Shown: positions 46,721 to 59,000 of the stretch, piece after piece | Position numbering within the stretch: position 1 is the stretch's first letter | Layout of the letters: every line of letters begins with the position of its first letter | Assembly (NCBI GenBank): GCA_963681505.1 | Contig: OY811971.1 | Location: forward strand, 18,058,234 to 18,122,233 | DNA from: Eunapius fragilis | Lineage: Eukaryota; Porifera; Demospongiae; Spongillida; Spongillidae | Reading direction: 5' to 3' | Length of the DNA: 64,000 nucleotides | Translations under genes and position numbers: made by a program | Notes under the pieces: model-generated | Seen by the model: only the letters and a program-made list of their open reading frames with translations | Database searches by the model: none | Told to the model about the DNA's origin: nothing

Positions 46721-47150
46721 AATTTTTTCTTTTCTGCATTTTTAGAAATAACAAGGTGGGCAATATTTGGAATCAGGGCTCCAGCCTGTGCATTATGGTG
46801 GGTGTACACAGCAGCAGATGTCTGGGTTTACAGTTCATCTGACTGTACATGGACAGCCCAAAATGTAACTGATTGAATATCACACATGTTGTTTATTAAC
46901 AGTGACCCAATGGAGATGGATGCGACTGGACAAGGCCACAGATGTGGTATTGAGGATGGCATGAATAGAACCGACATCTGCTTTTTAAATAACAAATGTC
47001 AAAGTTGTGGTTTCCCTTTTTTATATACATGTATGTTGCTTGGCATGCATATACATGTATGGTTCTTATACATTTCATGCTATATGCCAACTCGGACAGA
47101 ACCATTTGTCATCAAATGCATTGAGTCTTCTGTAGTGAAGGCCATAGTTC
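46721..47150. other. Loop between the inverted Y/R blocks
   Basis: About 430 bp of normal composition. Short frames on both strands lack motifs, and nothing supports a gene. Confidence 0.4.
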
Positions 47151-47505
47151 CTAAGAGAGGAGAGGGAGGGAGGGAGAGAGAGGGAGAGGGAAGGACAGGG
47201 AGGAGTGAGAGGGATGGAGAGGGATGGAGAGGGATGGAGAGGGATGGAGAGGGAGGTCAGGTAGGAGAGGTAGGATGAGAGGAGATGGAGGGAGAGAAGG
47301 AGAGGGGTAGGAGGTGAAAGAGGGTGGGAGGAGAAAAGGAGGCAGGGGAAGGAGGGGAGGGGTGGGAGAGGAAGAGAGGCAGGGGAAGGAGGGGAAGGAG
47401 GGGAGGGTGGGAGGCAGGGGAAGGAGGGGAAGGAGAGGAGGGGTTGGAGGCAGGGGAAGGAGGGGAGGGGAGGGGTGGGAGGAATAAGAGAGGCAGGAGA
47501 GACAC
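47151..47505. repeat. Polypurine block, inverted copy of part of 46330-46560
   Basis: The reverse complement aligns with the right part of the polypyrimidine block in the same order (CCCTCCTTCCCCTGCCTCC, TCCTCCCACCCTCTTTC, CTCTCATCCTACCTCTC). The two are therefore arms of an inverted duplication, not independent purine tracts. A GAGAGGGATG tetramer-type repeat lies at 47205-47255. Confidence 0.85.
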
Positions 47506-47575
47506 ATTGTCCTCCGGCTGAAAAATAAAAAGTTGCGTATATAGTTAACTATACGATCACCGATATATTATGTAG

Positions 47576-47642
47576 GTGCGGTCACTGCAAAAAGCTAGCC
47601 TCGGAATATGCACAAGCTGCGACCCAGCTGAAGAATGAATAG
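47576..47642 (+). pseudogene. Isolated protein-disulfide-isomerase exon fragment
   Basis: After the acceptor TATGTAG the sequence codes for (W)CGHCKKLASEYAQAATQLK NE and then TAG. This is the thioredoxin-fold CGHC active-site helix typical of PDI-family proteins (usual CGHCKKLAPEYAQAA). The phase-2 start with G matches a split Trp codon, as expected for a real exon. The preceding strand (FYAPW) and the following exon are not present. A Ginger relic begins just downstream. Confidence 0.65.
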
Positions 47643-48174
47643 CTGACAGTTTTTGGCAAGGCAGGACCATTTTTGGCGGACAAATATGGTCTGGGCGGAC
47701 CAACTTTGGGATCCAAAAGTGGTCCGGTGTCGCAGTATATATTGTCCCCCCCCCCCCCCCCCCCCCCTTTTCTGTCCCACCGGACAACCTATCCTAGGAC
47801 ACATTGTCCCCCGGACATCCTATGCCAAGATATATTGTCCCCCCCCTGGACATTATATCCTAGGATCAATTGTCCCCACCATTCCGCCCCCGGACATTGT
47901 ATCCTAGGATCAATTGTCCCCCTACCGTATAGTTCACCCCATGCAGGACTATAAATATTTATTCCTCCCCACATATGCAAAAGCCGCCCAACTGTACATT
48001 AAACAGCTCTAAAAGCGCGAATATATACCGGTATAACGTTAACGACGCCGTAAATGATAAGATGCACCACAAACAATGATAATGATTGACTACAACGCGC
48101 TAAGGAAGCTTTTGCAAAAAAATACATTCCGTGCACAGCCACGAAGCATTTCTTTTCCAAATAGCACCTGGAAT

Positions 48175-48920
48175 CAGTAATGAGGTCACACCCTCTGCTG
48201 TCTTGTCTTTCAGAGGAGCTGCTTTGGGCCATTTTGAAAAATAATCATGAGGGTCACAATATATCGATTGCCCGATAAGGTCTTGGGGAGATGTCCATGC
48301 AATGAGATCAATGCCAAAATATACAGTGCAATGCTATTAAATAAATATGTACGTGATTGCAGTGTCATTTACTTTCATATTTTAAAATGGCAGCAACAAA
48401 AGTAATTTCGGCTCTGAAGTAGCATGAATTAGCAATGTGTACTATTGCAAGAAAAATTATACATCACTTTAGAATACATTTGGCACCTCAGATAATTGAA
48501 GCACTGTTGATATGTACATAGCAGTTTGGGAGAAGTTTGTGTATCTGTGTAGCACTCAAACAACATGAAACAAATGAATAGGTGCCTGAATAATCAACAA
48601 CACAATGATGAATCCCAAAATTCCACTCAGAGTCTGGTGTTTGTGTCCAGACCTCAACCTTTTTACCATTACCATGCTCATCCCAGTCATAATGCACAAA
48701 AGGAAAAGATCAAGCATATGTATGAGGATGTGTGCACATACAAAGTACCTGGTTCCACACTTGTGACTTAACAGGAAGTCAACCTTAATAAATTTTGCAT
48801 CATAGACCCTTTGGCAGATTTCACAGTTCTTAACAAATTGGCGGATATCATCAGCCATATGATCCCAACAGAACCTTGATGTTATCTTTTCTAGTGTCTT
48901 GTCCCATCCAAAATGTCATC
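48175..48920 (-). pseudogene. Remnant of Ginger integrase
   Basis: Two former exons can be read on the minus strand: the H2C2 zinc motif with acceptor CCTAG at 48921, and the first part of the DDE core with the first Asp. The order and intron position (before the GID segment) match the integrase at 7350-10068. The catalytic second and third residues are lost. Residue pattern RFCWDHMADDIRQFVKN corresponds to RFYWKDMVNKIRDFVKT. Confidence 0.75.
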
Positions 48921-49490
48921 CTAGGATATGAAGAGTCAGTTCTATTACTCACTAGGAAAAAACTCTTGTGTTCACTTCGTTATAAAGAATAAGCTTTTTT
49001 ACTAAGTCTAGTTTTGACCGAATTGAACAAGGTACAATTATAATACAATTTCAATGCAAGATGTATAATAGTATTATGAACTGACCAGATACCATGTACA
49101 TAACAATTCAATATCTTAGGTATAGGACTAAAATTGTGTCATAATATTTAACTTGTCAGTTCATTGTACTAACACTGTCATCGCAGAGCCACTCCCTACC
49201 AGAGTCATTCTCTAAGCTGACCATGTACATGACCACGTGCCTTCAGGTAATGCATGACAGGCTGTCAATATGCGAAAACGTTTGACTTCTTTCGCTACTA
49301 CTTTTCAACATTGACGCTCCGCGATTGAGGGGCTGTTGCTCATTTTCAGATGCAAAACACGGCGGACAACTTTGAAGTTTTGGTTTGCTCTTCCTCTTAG
49401 TGAGCGTTTCTGATCTTTGTGTGTACGACTGGAAAAACCACATCGTGTCAAGCCAATCTGTTAGTTAACCCACTTGTATTACATAATAAC
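48921..49490. other. Interior of the Ginger relic without coding signal
   Basis: AT-rich. A minus-strand frame at 49243-49443 is Ser/Lys-rich without motif. The first integrase exon expected here was not found. Confidence 0.35.
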
Positions 49491-50082
49491 ACTACTATAT
49501 ACTTGGGGACAAACTATCCTCAGCGGGATGATAGATTGTCCGGTGGACATTATATCCTATAGGACACATTGTCCGGGGAACACTGTTTCCAGGGGGGCAA
49601 TATAAACTCAGACACCGGCCGGACCTATTTTGGCGACCAAAGTACCACTTTTGCCATAACACGCCATGCTACAATTGTACATATAACTGATGGGGTTTCG
49701 TCAAATTTTCCGCCGAATAGTAGTGATTATGCGAGTCTCAATCCAAAGAGAATTCCATTAGAAGGATTGCTGATAAAGCCAACGCATAATGGCGTATATT
49801 TGTGTGCGTAAAGCCAGTGATTATCATGAATGATATTATTCTGTTTACATGTACAATGAGATGTAAAGAGTTGTTGATGTTTTAGCCTTTTAACAACACG
49901 GTGGAAAACACCATTCTGCTGACACCATTTTTACATGTTCTGTGTGCATCAATTAGTCGTAGATAGGTGACACCCACGACACTGATGGAAGGAAAAGTCT
50001 TAGACAGGAATGAGGAAGTCAATATAAGGAGTGTATATAAATGCGCGCTTAGCAGCTTAGAGATCATTCCAGCTCGAAACGA

Positions 50083-53000
50083 ATGATGCAAGGATCCCTC
50101 CGCGTATTGCTTGGATTCTTTCTTGTCTACGGACAGTCCGCTGTGAAAGGCGACTACGTTCCTTTGAAAGAATCTTCGGTACGTTGACCCATGCAGCGAA
50201 AAAATTATACCTCTCTTTTAGCTGGAGATTGATCCTCAGAAGCATGAGGTCTGTGAATACGAATATTCTGCTAGTCAAGTCAGCTCAATGAGCGGTGTGC
50301 CTTCAAAGCTCTACATCCGTTCAACAGTCGAGATCGCTTGCGAATCAAGTAAGAAAGCTAGAAATTTGTTAGCTGCATGCCGTTTAAATACTTGCAAGAT
50401 TGCTTAATAGTTTCATTTTATTCTTTCAGTTGGAACGTTTGAAGATCAGGATGCAACAAGGTACTGCACGAAGGTAAAGAACACCGAAATTTCCGTTCAG
50501 GAAGAAGAAAAAAGGTATAACAATCATGTTGCTTATGAGCTTACATGTAGGCATTATCGCTCTACTGTACAGTTTGCAGGAGGTTACCGAGGCGGCAAAC
50601 AATCTTCTTAGCGGGGAATTCTGCTTTGTGCAAGGGGAAGACGGTAAAGTAAGGTCAGTTTACTACGATCCCAGCGAGAAGACCGAGATAGTTAATTACA
50701 AGAAGGGAATTGCCGCTGCTTTCCAAGCCAACTTCAAGAACACTGAAGTGGAGGTGGAGGAGGACACTCAGTCAAAGCATTACGCCCACTACACGTAGGC
50801 CTCAATGGAGAAGTTATCAACTACAACGATCACTGATACATTTTCGCAGGTATGAGACCATCGCTCCTGGTCACGTGATAATGCATCGTACGGTGGAGTC
50901 CGAGAACGTAATACAATTCTCGGATAGCGACTTGAATGGAAAGCGTCTCAATTTACAAAGGAACGAAAACATCGAGTACAAAAATGGAAAGCTTGTCAGC
51001 TCGTCGGGCACGGCTACCGTGGACCTCAGTGGACCAGTTCAGTCCGAAAACATCGATTACCAGAGCGATCCTTCCGAAGACTCCCAAGTGACGTACGACG
51101 CTAACTTTGCCAGTGGCGGGCTTACCGGCACAGGAGAGTACACGCTGACGCTTACGAGCTGCAGAAAGGGGACAAGAAACAGCAGGAGAAACGTGATGAC
51201 GTCACCAGATTTGGCTAAGGGGTCTTTGTACACCTCTGTTGACCAAGGTGAGCCTTGAAATTTACACTGTGCAAATGTTTTCACTGTGTAAATGTTTGTT
51301 ACGAAATTCTACTTTGCAAAACTGGAATATACTTCTATGTACTGGAAAATATTAAACTGAACAGTCGTAAACCGTGTTATGGTAAACATACGGAAACAAT
51401 GCAGAACTTTATAACAACGCGCAACACAAATGATAAAGTACCAGGGTTGCCGAAGGCCGGCCGACCTTTCAGGTCGACCTTTCAGGCCGGACCTTCTGGC
51501 CTGACCTTCAGGCCGGAACCCGGCCTGAAAGGCCACTTATTAAAGATGTAATTAGATTATTAAACAATATTATCTCAAGATTGTATACAATCACTGTGAA
51601 TTAATCAGTCACACGATATGCCGCATACATCAGTAAGTTGCGCAGATGAACCAGACCGCCGAGATCGGTCCAGACGTAACTAATCTAACTGTTCAGCACC
51701 CATGCATTGCGCTTAAGCATTATGCACGCCTCCAGTCGCTGGGGAAGAAGGTTCCATCTTTGACGCTGTTGTATAAGCTTGGCTCTAAAAAATACCAGCT
51801 CAGATGGTGCAGATGAGGCCAAGCTAGTACTTTCTTGCAAGCTTAGAAATTCTTGGAAAACGCGTGTCGTGCAATTTCCACCATGCAAGCGGATCTATAC
51901 ATAGATAGTACTATCTATGATCTATAGGAGAAGTAGCATTCACTTGTCCTGCGTGTTTCAGAAACTGAAAGCCAAGCATCAAACTCATCCTTAACTTCTC
52001 TACGTATATAGGTCGTTCGACAAAGGGCTTGTGGCAGTGGTTGCACCAAGCTTTGTCAGCAAACCCTTCATATCCTCTCTTTTCATGACATTTGTATACA
52101 ATTTGAAATGTGCCCACACCACGGAGGGTTGTTTGCGTCGTTGCGGGTACCTGATAAGCTTATCAGTGTTATAAACCCAGCGGTCTGCGTATATAGGAGG
52201 CACAAGCTTATGGGATATATCTGCTACAGAGGAGCCACCAGTCCCACCACAATCACCTGAAGCTGTATTCGTAGAGCTAGTGGCGGTGTCACAGGATTAT
52301 GCGTCCCCCCGGATTATGCGTCCGGCCGGACTCGTGGTCCTAGGATACGGAGTCCCCCCTTAGGATAGGCAGTCCCCCCCATTGCCCCTCATCGAACCGA
52401 GGTAGTTAAGCGTAATAATTACTGTTATCTGCTTGTACACGTCCTTCTCACTCTTTCAATGTTGGTAGAAAATAGGTACTTTATTGGATAGGTCTACATG
52501 TATAGCTATTAGCTATAGCTGAAGCACGTTGTTTACATAACGTTGTTCCTGATTGGAGAATGACGCAAGTGCTAGATCCACGTGCTGTTACGAGGCATCG
52601 CCATGGCTGAAAAGAGTGCACAAGAGAAGCTGTTTTACAAAGACGTGTTGAGGTACTTGACGGAGAGGTCATACAGAGAGGAAGCTGAAAAGCAATGGAA
52701 GAGGACGATCCGCAGGAAAGCGCAAGATTTCACAGTCAACGATGGTCAGTTGTATATTAAGGGAAAGAATGGCCAGGAAGCTAGACGTTGGGTTTTCGAT
52801 GAGGAAGATCAAAAAAGAGTGATGGAGGCTTGCCACGATGACAAACTAGGTAATCGGCCATCCCGCACACGCATATAGCCACCTACGTGTAAACCACGCA
52901 AATTCTAATTTTCTTTTTATCAAGGCGGAGGACATTTTGGTAGGGACAAAACGTTACAGAAGATCTGCTCCCGGTTCTACTGGCAGAACATGACGAACGA

Positions 53001-56000
53001 CGTAAAAGAACATGTAAGAACATGTGACACCTGCCAACGAACAAACAAGAGATTAATTAAGGCTTCGGCTGAGCTACATCCAATTCCGGTGAGAGCTCAA
53101 GTATGGTACCAAGTTGGTATCGATATTGTTGGACCATTGACACTGACACGCAATAAAAACAGGTAAGGAAAATTAAATGTACGCTTGATGTTTTTTAAAG
53201 ATGCATGGTTTTGGTTTCAAACAGGTATCTAATAACATGTACCGACTATTATTCTAAATGGCCAGAAGCTCAAGCACTTCCGTCAAAATGTGCCGAAGGT
53301 GTGGCAAAGTTTGTTCTATCCCTGATCACTAGGTTTGGCTGTTTCAAAGTATGCATTTCGGACCAAGGTCGAGAGTTTGTCAATTCTCTTAATGAGAAAT
53401 TGTTCTCGCTGACAGGAATTGAGCATCGCATAGCTAGTGCGTATCACCCGCAAACAAACGGATTGGATGAAAGGTTAAATCAAACAGTGACGAAGTCTCT
53501 TGTAAAGTACATAAACACAGATCAAAGTGACTGGGATGAAAAGTTGGAATGTGTGCTTTTTTCGTATCGCACCAGCGTTCATGCTACGACGAAATACACA
53601 CCCTTTTATCTGATGTATGGGCGAGAAGCAGTTCTACCTCCCCAACTACAGACTGAGTGTAAAGATGGAAACGATGTGCTTTTTTCTATGACTGGCATTG
53701 AAAGTAAAGCTCAAGAAATATGCAACAAATCTGGAAGAGGTGAGAACTGAAGTATTTACAGAAGTGACATCCAACATTCAGAATGCTCAAGCTAAACAGA
53801 AGCTGTATTATGACCGTAAGCATGCAAGAACAGGATTTCAGCTGGGAGACCGTGTCCTTTTAAGAAACATGAGAAATCTTACTCGCATAGGAGGTAAATT
53901 GAAGAAGGAATGGTCAGGTACATATGTTATAGATGAATTATGTGGTAAGGGGTTATATCGACTGAAGAATGAGAGTGGGGAGATACTAAAAAAGAAGTAC
54001 AACTCAGCCAGCTGAAAATATACCAACAAAGGCAAGAATATCCAGCTGCTGGTAGTGATGAGAATGCATGCATGGAGGGACAGGGTGAAACTGATTTCCA
54101 AACTGAATGAGGAAAGGAGTCATCTGGTCATTTAATACTCAATGATCAGTTGTATTCACCAAGCTTGCTTCGGTTATGGAGAACAGGAGCTGATGAGCTT
54201 GCATATGAAGCAGCAGAAGATGAAGAATTTGATGTACGTTACACATGCATACATGAATATGTATATATAATTACTGATTACTGTTTGTTTGTACCATTAT
54301 TTTAGCCAACTGCATAAAATCTGGGAATCGATGAGTATGCTCTAAGTAAAGACCTTATTGTTGAATTGTGGATGAATCATCGGGCGTATAGAGGAGAAGT
54401 TCCATTGAGGGTGATTGGTCGCGAGAGTTTTGTAATAATGAATGACACACTTGAAGAAGAGTTTGACCGCTTCAGAAAGCATACTCTCGATCTTGATTTA
54501 TATGTATATGCTGTCGAAGCTATTGAACTGTTGAAGCATTGGTACAATTCTAATGCTACAAACCTTAAAAAAATTAGTAAATATGACAAAACATATGTAC
54601 TAATGTCTTCAAAAAACATTGATACCTTCTGCCAATGGATTCTGGATACAAGAAAATTGTGCAATGAGAAAGAGGTAACCCTTGATAGCCTCACCATAAC
54701 AAAGCTGAAATTCATTTCATGAGTTCAAGTACTTTACTTATTTGTTATGTAAATCTCTTGCATAGACCAAAGTCAGCCTCAAACTAATGGGATAACTACA
54801 GTCTTTGAGGATAATATCAGTACCAATGGAATCAGCCATCCTCCTAAAGGAGGAAAAATGACAATTACCAGGGTCAAACAACGTGTATCAAAGAAAAGAA
54901 AATGCTGGTTGGAAATAGGAGATGTGTTACTGTCTGAGGAACATAAATCTATTATTTAGTCTAATACACAGTGGTTGGATGATGCTATAATTAATGCTTC
55001 TCAATATCTACTCCACAGTCAGTATGGTATATCAGGATTACAAGCAACAACACTTGGATACCACCTAACAATTGACATCATGAGAAAGGACTTTTTTGAT
55101 TTTCCTTGAACACCCATGAGCTTCTGTCAAATGGTCCTTACGCATCCTCAATGGGACTATCCATCACAAAGTTATTAGGCACTGAATTTATAATTAGCCA
55201 TACATTTCAATGCGAGCGTTACTTTTCTTTTGCTTGTTCCGGAAATTTTGAAAATGTACCATAAGGGTGATTTAGCTGGACACTGTCCCATACATATATA
55301 TACGACGACCCATTTATGCCGAGGCATACACATGCTTATAATTGTAACGCTGTATAAATGGGGGAGGGGGACCGCTAGTTCTAAGGGGGGACATAATATC
55401 CTAGGATACGTTGTCCGGCCGGACATTGTATCCTAGTACTGGGCGTCCGGCGGACTCCGGGTCCTAGGATACAATGTCCGGCCGGACAATTTTTAGGGGG
55501 GACGCGTAGTCCTGTGACAGCGGCGCTAACGAATGAATAAACGTCACGCGCGTCACGTGTACTTGTCTGTAAATTAATTTTAACATGAAATTTAATAATT
55601 GTATCTTTCGGGTCGACCTTTCAGGCCACGGGCCGGAGACCTGGCCTGACCTTCAGGTCACAGGCCGGACCCTGGCCTGACTTTCGGCAACCCTGTAAAG
55701 TACCTTGTTTTATAGTTGATTATTAATGTTTTCAGAACAAAGGGACTTTACTGAAATCAGCCGACTTCGAGAAAACTTCCCATCAATTAAGAAGGTTTTG
55801 ATCGGTCTTCATGCGAATACCGATGACACTACAGCAAGTAAGTATTACTAATACAACTAATTTAGTTGGTTATTGAGTATGGTTATTTATACACATATAA
55901 GAACAATATAAACTGAACTATTTATTAAGAGCCACTAAAAGCTTTGATCACGTGCATAAACACGAAGTTCATGTACACATACTCGAAATGACCATAACCA

Positions 56001-59000
56001 GCACTTAGTTACCAATTCACAGGGCGCCCATCACAACAGCCTAGTAGCAATGAGCTTAGAGAACGCGGAAAATGAGCAAACGAATAAGATTGTAGTATTC
56101 GTTTTCATTAGGCAACACGGAAATCATTTAGGTGAGCAAAAAAAAAAAACAAATCATCTGTTACTAAAGACAAATGAAAATTACGAACATACAAATTAAC
56201 AAAGTACATGAAAATCATACTTGGCCATATTTGATTATAAGCTATAGCTACAAACTACTTATGAACGAAATAAATGTTCAATGGACATTTTTAAAAGCTA
56301 TATGTATGAACGTTAATTTATTATATTGTACTTGCACATGCATAAATGACTACGCTTCATGGAATATATACTCGCGTAGAATCAATTCTTGATTTAAATT
56401 GATTTTTCACTTACATTCTGGTACAAATTGTTTACATACCTGGTACAAACTGTTAACATTTTGTACAAGGATGTAAGTGGTAAATCAATTAAAAATCAAG
56501 ATTTGACGCGTTTTTTTTGCTGTGTTATGAATCGAGCTGTTAATTGTAAAGCATCTCTCGTTGATCGTGGGGCACTGCGTGAATTTTGTATAGTCATTTT
56601 GAATGGACTTACCATCGGGGCAAACACATGCATTGAGATGTATTTTAGTTTACAGTCCTGTATGCATGTAAATTTGAGCTGTATAACCACTTGGTTTTAA
56701 TTAGCTTCGTTCATTTCACAGGTAACATGATAAAGAAGTTGCTCATATTAGAGTCCGTACGCGGGCCTCTTCCCGGGTACATTCCCGCGGTAAAGGAAGT
56801 CGCAGAATATCTTAATGCGGTGAGTACGTCTAACGCACCCAATAGAAATGCTCACGCTTCAAGGGCGTCACGATATTTACCACATGGGGTTAAATAACCA
56901 ATGGCATGAAGAGCATCAAATGGAGGACATCAAAGTCCAAAACGTCTTTCACAGTTGGCAGTCCACACCAATACTAATTACCGGATAAGGGCGAGTTTGG
57001 TTTATGATGTATGTGAATTATCAGCACTTCAACCTTTTAAATAATCATTAAGTTTAAGTGGCCAGCGAAACATCGTACTTTAGCCATCGGGTGATAAAGA
57101 AGAGGGGAAACTTCTGATGCAAGTAATTTAAGTTAATTTGGTAGGAGCAGTCGGAGAAAATGGAATACGTTAATAATATTAATATCATATCAACAAAGCT
57201 TCATGACCATTTATATGTGCGATAAACGCACGGTTGTATTGATATAGATGCAAACATCTGCCAAAGATAGTTATTTTTATTGCTTAACTAGCAAATTAAA
57301 GTATCGTGCTGCGCGCCACCACTTCTTAGTATTAGTATTCTCATTTTTATATTTTCAGACTTCATCAGTGCTGGAAAAGGACGCTGAGATGAGAGTTCTT
57401 CTTTATTCTTTCCTTGCAGCTGAGGGAAGCGAATTTTCACAGGAGGTATAACCAAGAGCTGAATTTTTAAATGTCAGTGACTTTGCATCTAATTTTACGT
57501 ACTCATGTAGTATAGTTGGGCCTATAGTTGCAATAGACTCCTTTTAATAATATCAGATAATGGTGTCACAATGCTGCATGAGTGAAAATTCAATATCCAT
57601 ACTGAAAACTGTGCTTGGATTATTGTACAAAATTCATTCGACGAATGGATAACAGTTACCTTGTTTCTATACATATATATTCAGCATTTTGAAAGTGCAA
57701 GATAATTCACTATAATGCATTTATCGCTACCCTTATTCATATGTATACTCACAGATTTTAATTCATGCTCTTGAAGCCACCAAGCAAGTGAAAGAGAGAA
57801 ATTCCCTGTTAGTGCAGATAGCCTTTATGAGAAATGTGAAAGTAAACATTCTCTCAAAGCTTGAAGTGTTTATCACCACCAGCAGTGACGTCACCGACAC
57901 AGTATTGCTGGCGTATGGTGCCCTAGCGTCAAAGTCTTCACCTGAAGTTCAGAATCGTATTGTGCAGTTCTTGGAGCAGAAGATGGATTCGAACGGCGAT
58001 CATGCAACACTGATACATTACATCCATTCGCTTGGAAACACAGAGTCCAGCCAAGCGAATAAAAAAATTGTCCAGTTCATCACGCACGTTAATCCAAGTG
58101 TTCGGATGGCGGCAGTATACGGACTCAGATACGGAGTGGAGCAGAAGGAAGTACAAGACGCTTTGCTGTACGCCGTTCGTCAAAACAAAGATGCCGAGTT
58201 CACCGAAGCTGTGGTTCGTACTCTTGTGGCCGCGGCCGAGAACAAACAATTGACTTCAATGGAGCCAATCGATGGCGTCTTTTTCGAAGAATTGTTGGAT
58301 CAAACGAGAAACAACACAGTCACTCGAAGCATTCTGTCCAACTACGTTAAACTGTTGGGATCGAAAGTTCCAGCCAAATGGAACGATCTGATGAACAAAA
58401 TGGTGCAGAAGAGGGACGCAAAGTGGGATGAAGACAACAGTGTGTACGACCTGGTGGAGAATATCAACGATCGTAGAAGTGATCTACAAAATTACCCCCT
58501 TAACAGAGGGTACCTGTGGGGCAAATCATTTGGAGTGAGTGACTTAAAGCTGGATGTCGGGTTCGGTGCTTTCATGGGTTACGGAGGCAAAGCGAATCCC
58601 ACCTCTTTCAAGTTGTTCGCTAGGGGGGTTGCCCAGGGATACGCATTTGGGTACACCAAAACCGCCTTTGAAGCTCAGATGTACAGCATTAACGCACCTG
58701 GAGGAAGCAGCATCCAAAACAGATTATACTTCGCCATAGCGGGCAAGGTGCTGGTCGACTACTCGAAGGAGATCCCGATCTGCAAAAACTGGGAATACCC
58801 TCTGTACCGAAGCCCGAGCTACACTCTGTTGACGGCTTCGAGCAAAGTGTTCATCTATGTCGCGTACTTGGATTTCACTTTCTCTCTGAGCGCCAAACTC
58901 GATATCAAAGCCACCCTCACAGCATGCATCAATAAGTGTGTTCAGGCCAAGGGGACCCTCGTCCCCTCGGTGACCGTGACGGCCACGGCTGATGCTGCCG

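Larger units (their letters stand above)
47650..49660 (-). mobile_element. Decayed Ginger element (minus orientation)
   Basis: Both ends share an inverted segment (GGTCCGGTGTCGCAGTATAT near 47707-47726; the complement of ACTCAGACACCGGCCGGACC near 49607-49626) and carry the Ginger-type array of TCCTAGGATCAATTGTCC / GGACATTGTATCCTAGGA units (47740-47930; 49500-49600). Inside, the minus strand has integrase remains: the H2C2 exon 48920-48760 (HFGWDKTLEKITSRF, CEICQR) and a DDE fragment 48345-48175 (GIDLI, DYFSKWPKAAPLKDKTAEGV). The region with the second Asp and the Glu is missing. Ends are given approximately because no clean target duplication was found. Confidence 0.75.
52287..55519 (+). mobile_element. 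Ginger element nested inside the hAT (TSD GCGG)
   Basis: A 3,233-bp element with ends TGTCACAGGATTATGCGTCC and, in complement, TGTCACAGGACTACGCGTCC, flanked by GCGG at 52283-52286 and 55520-55523. Terminal arrays contain TCCTAGGATA and TGTCCGGCCGGACA palindromes. It encodes the integrase (two frameshifts), an uncharacterised ORF and a truncated Ulp1 relic that ends at a MITE fragment. The TGTNR-type ends and 4-bp duplication fit Ginger. Confidence 0.92.
51442..55695 (-). mobile_element. hAT element (8-bp TSD TAAAGTAC) carrying a Ginger insertion, copy 1
   Basis: The outer element has ends CAGGGTTGCCGAAGGCC and, in complement, CAGGGTTGCCGAAAGTC. It is flanked by TAAAGTAC at 51434-51441 and 55696-55703, an 8-bp duplication as in hAT. 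GGCCTGA/TCAGGCC motifs crowd both subterminal regions. It carries minus-strand remains of a BED-type hAT transposase (51690-52203). A Ginger transposon (52287-55519) sits on the 5' side of that gene. The whole lies in intron 5 of the lipid-transfer gene, in reverse orientation to it judged by the transposase. Without the Ginger the hAT is only about 1.0 kb, an internally deleted derivative. Confidence 0.92.

Noticed and set aside
46045..46722. 225-codon Pro/Ser/Leu-rich frame and overlapping frames
   Set aside because: They simply reflect a C/T-only tract; all three forward frames are open and the composition is not protein-like.
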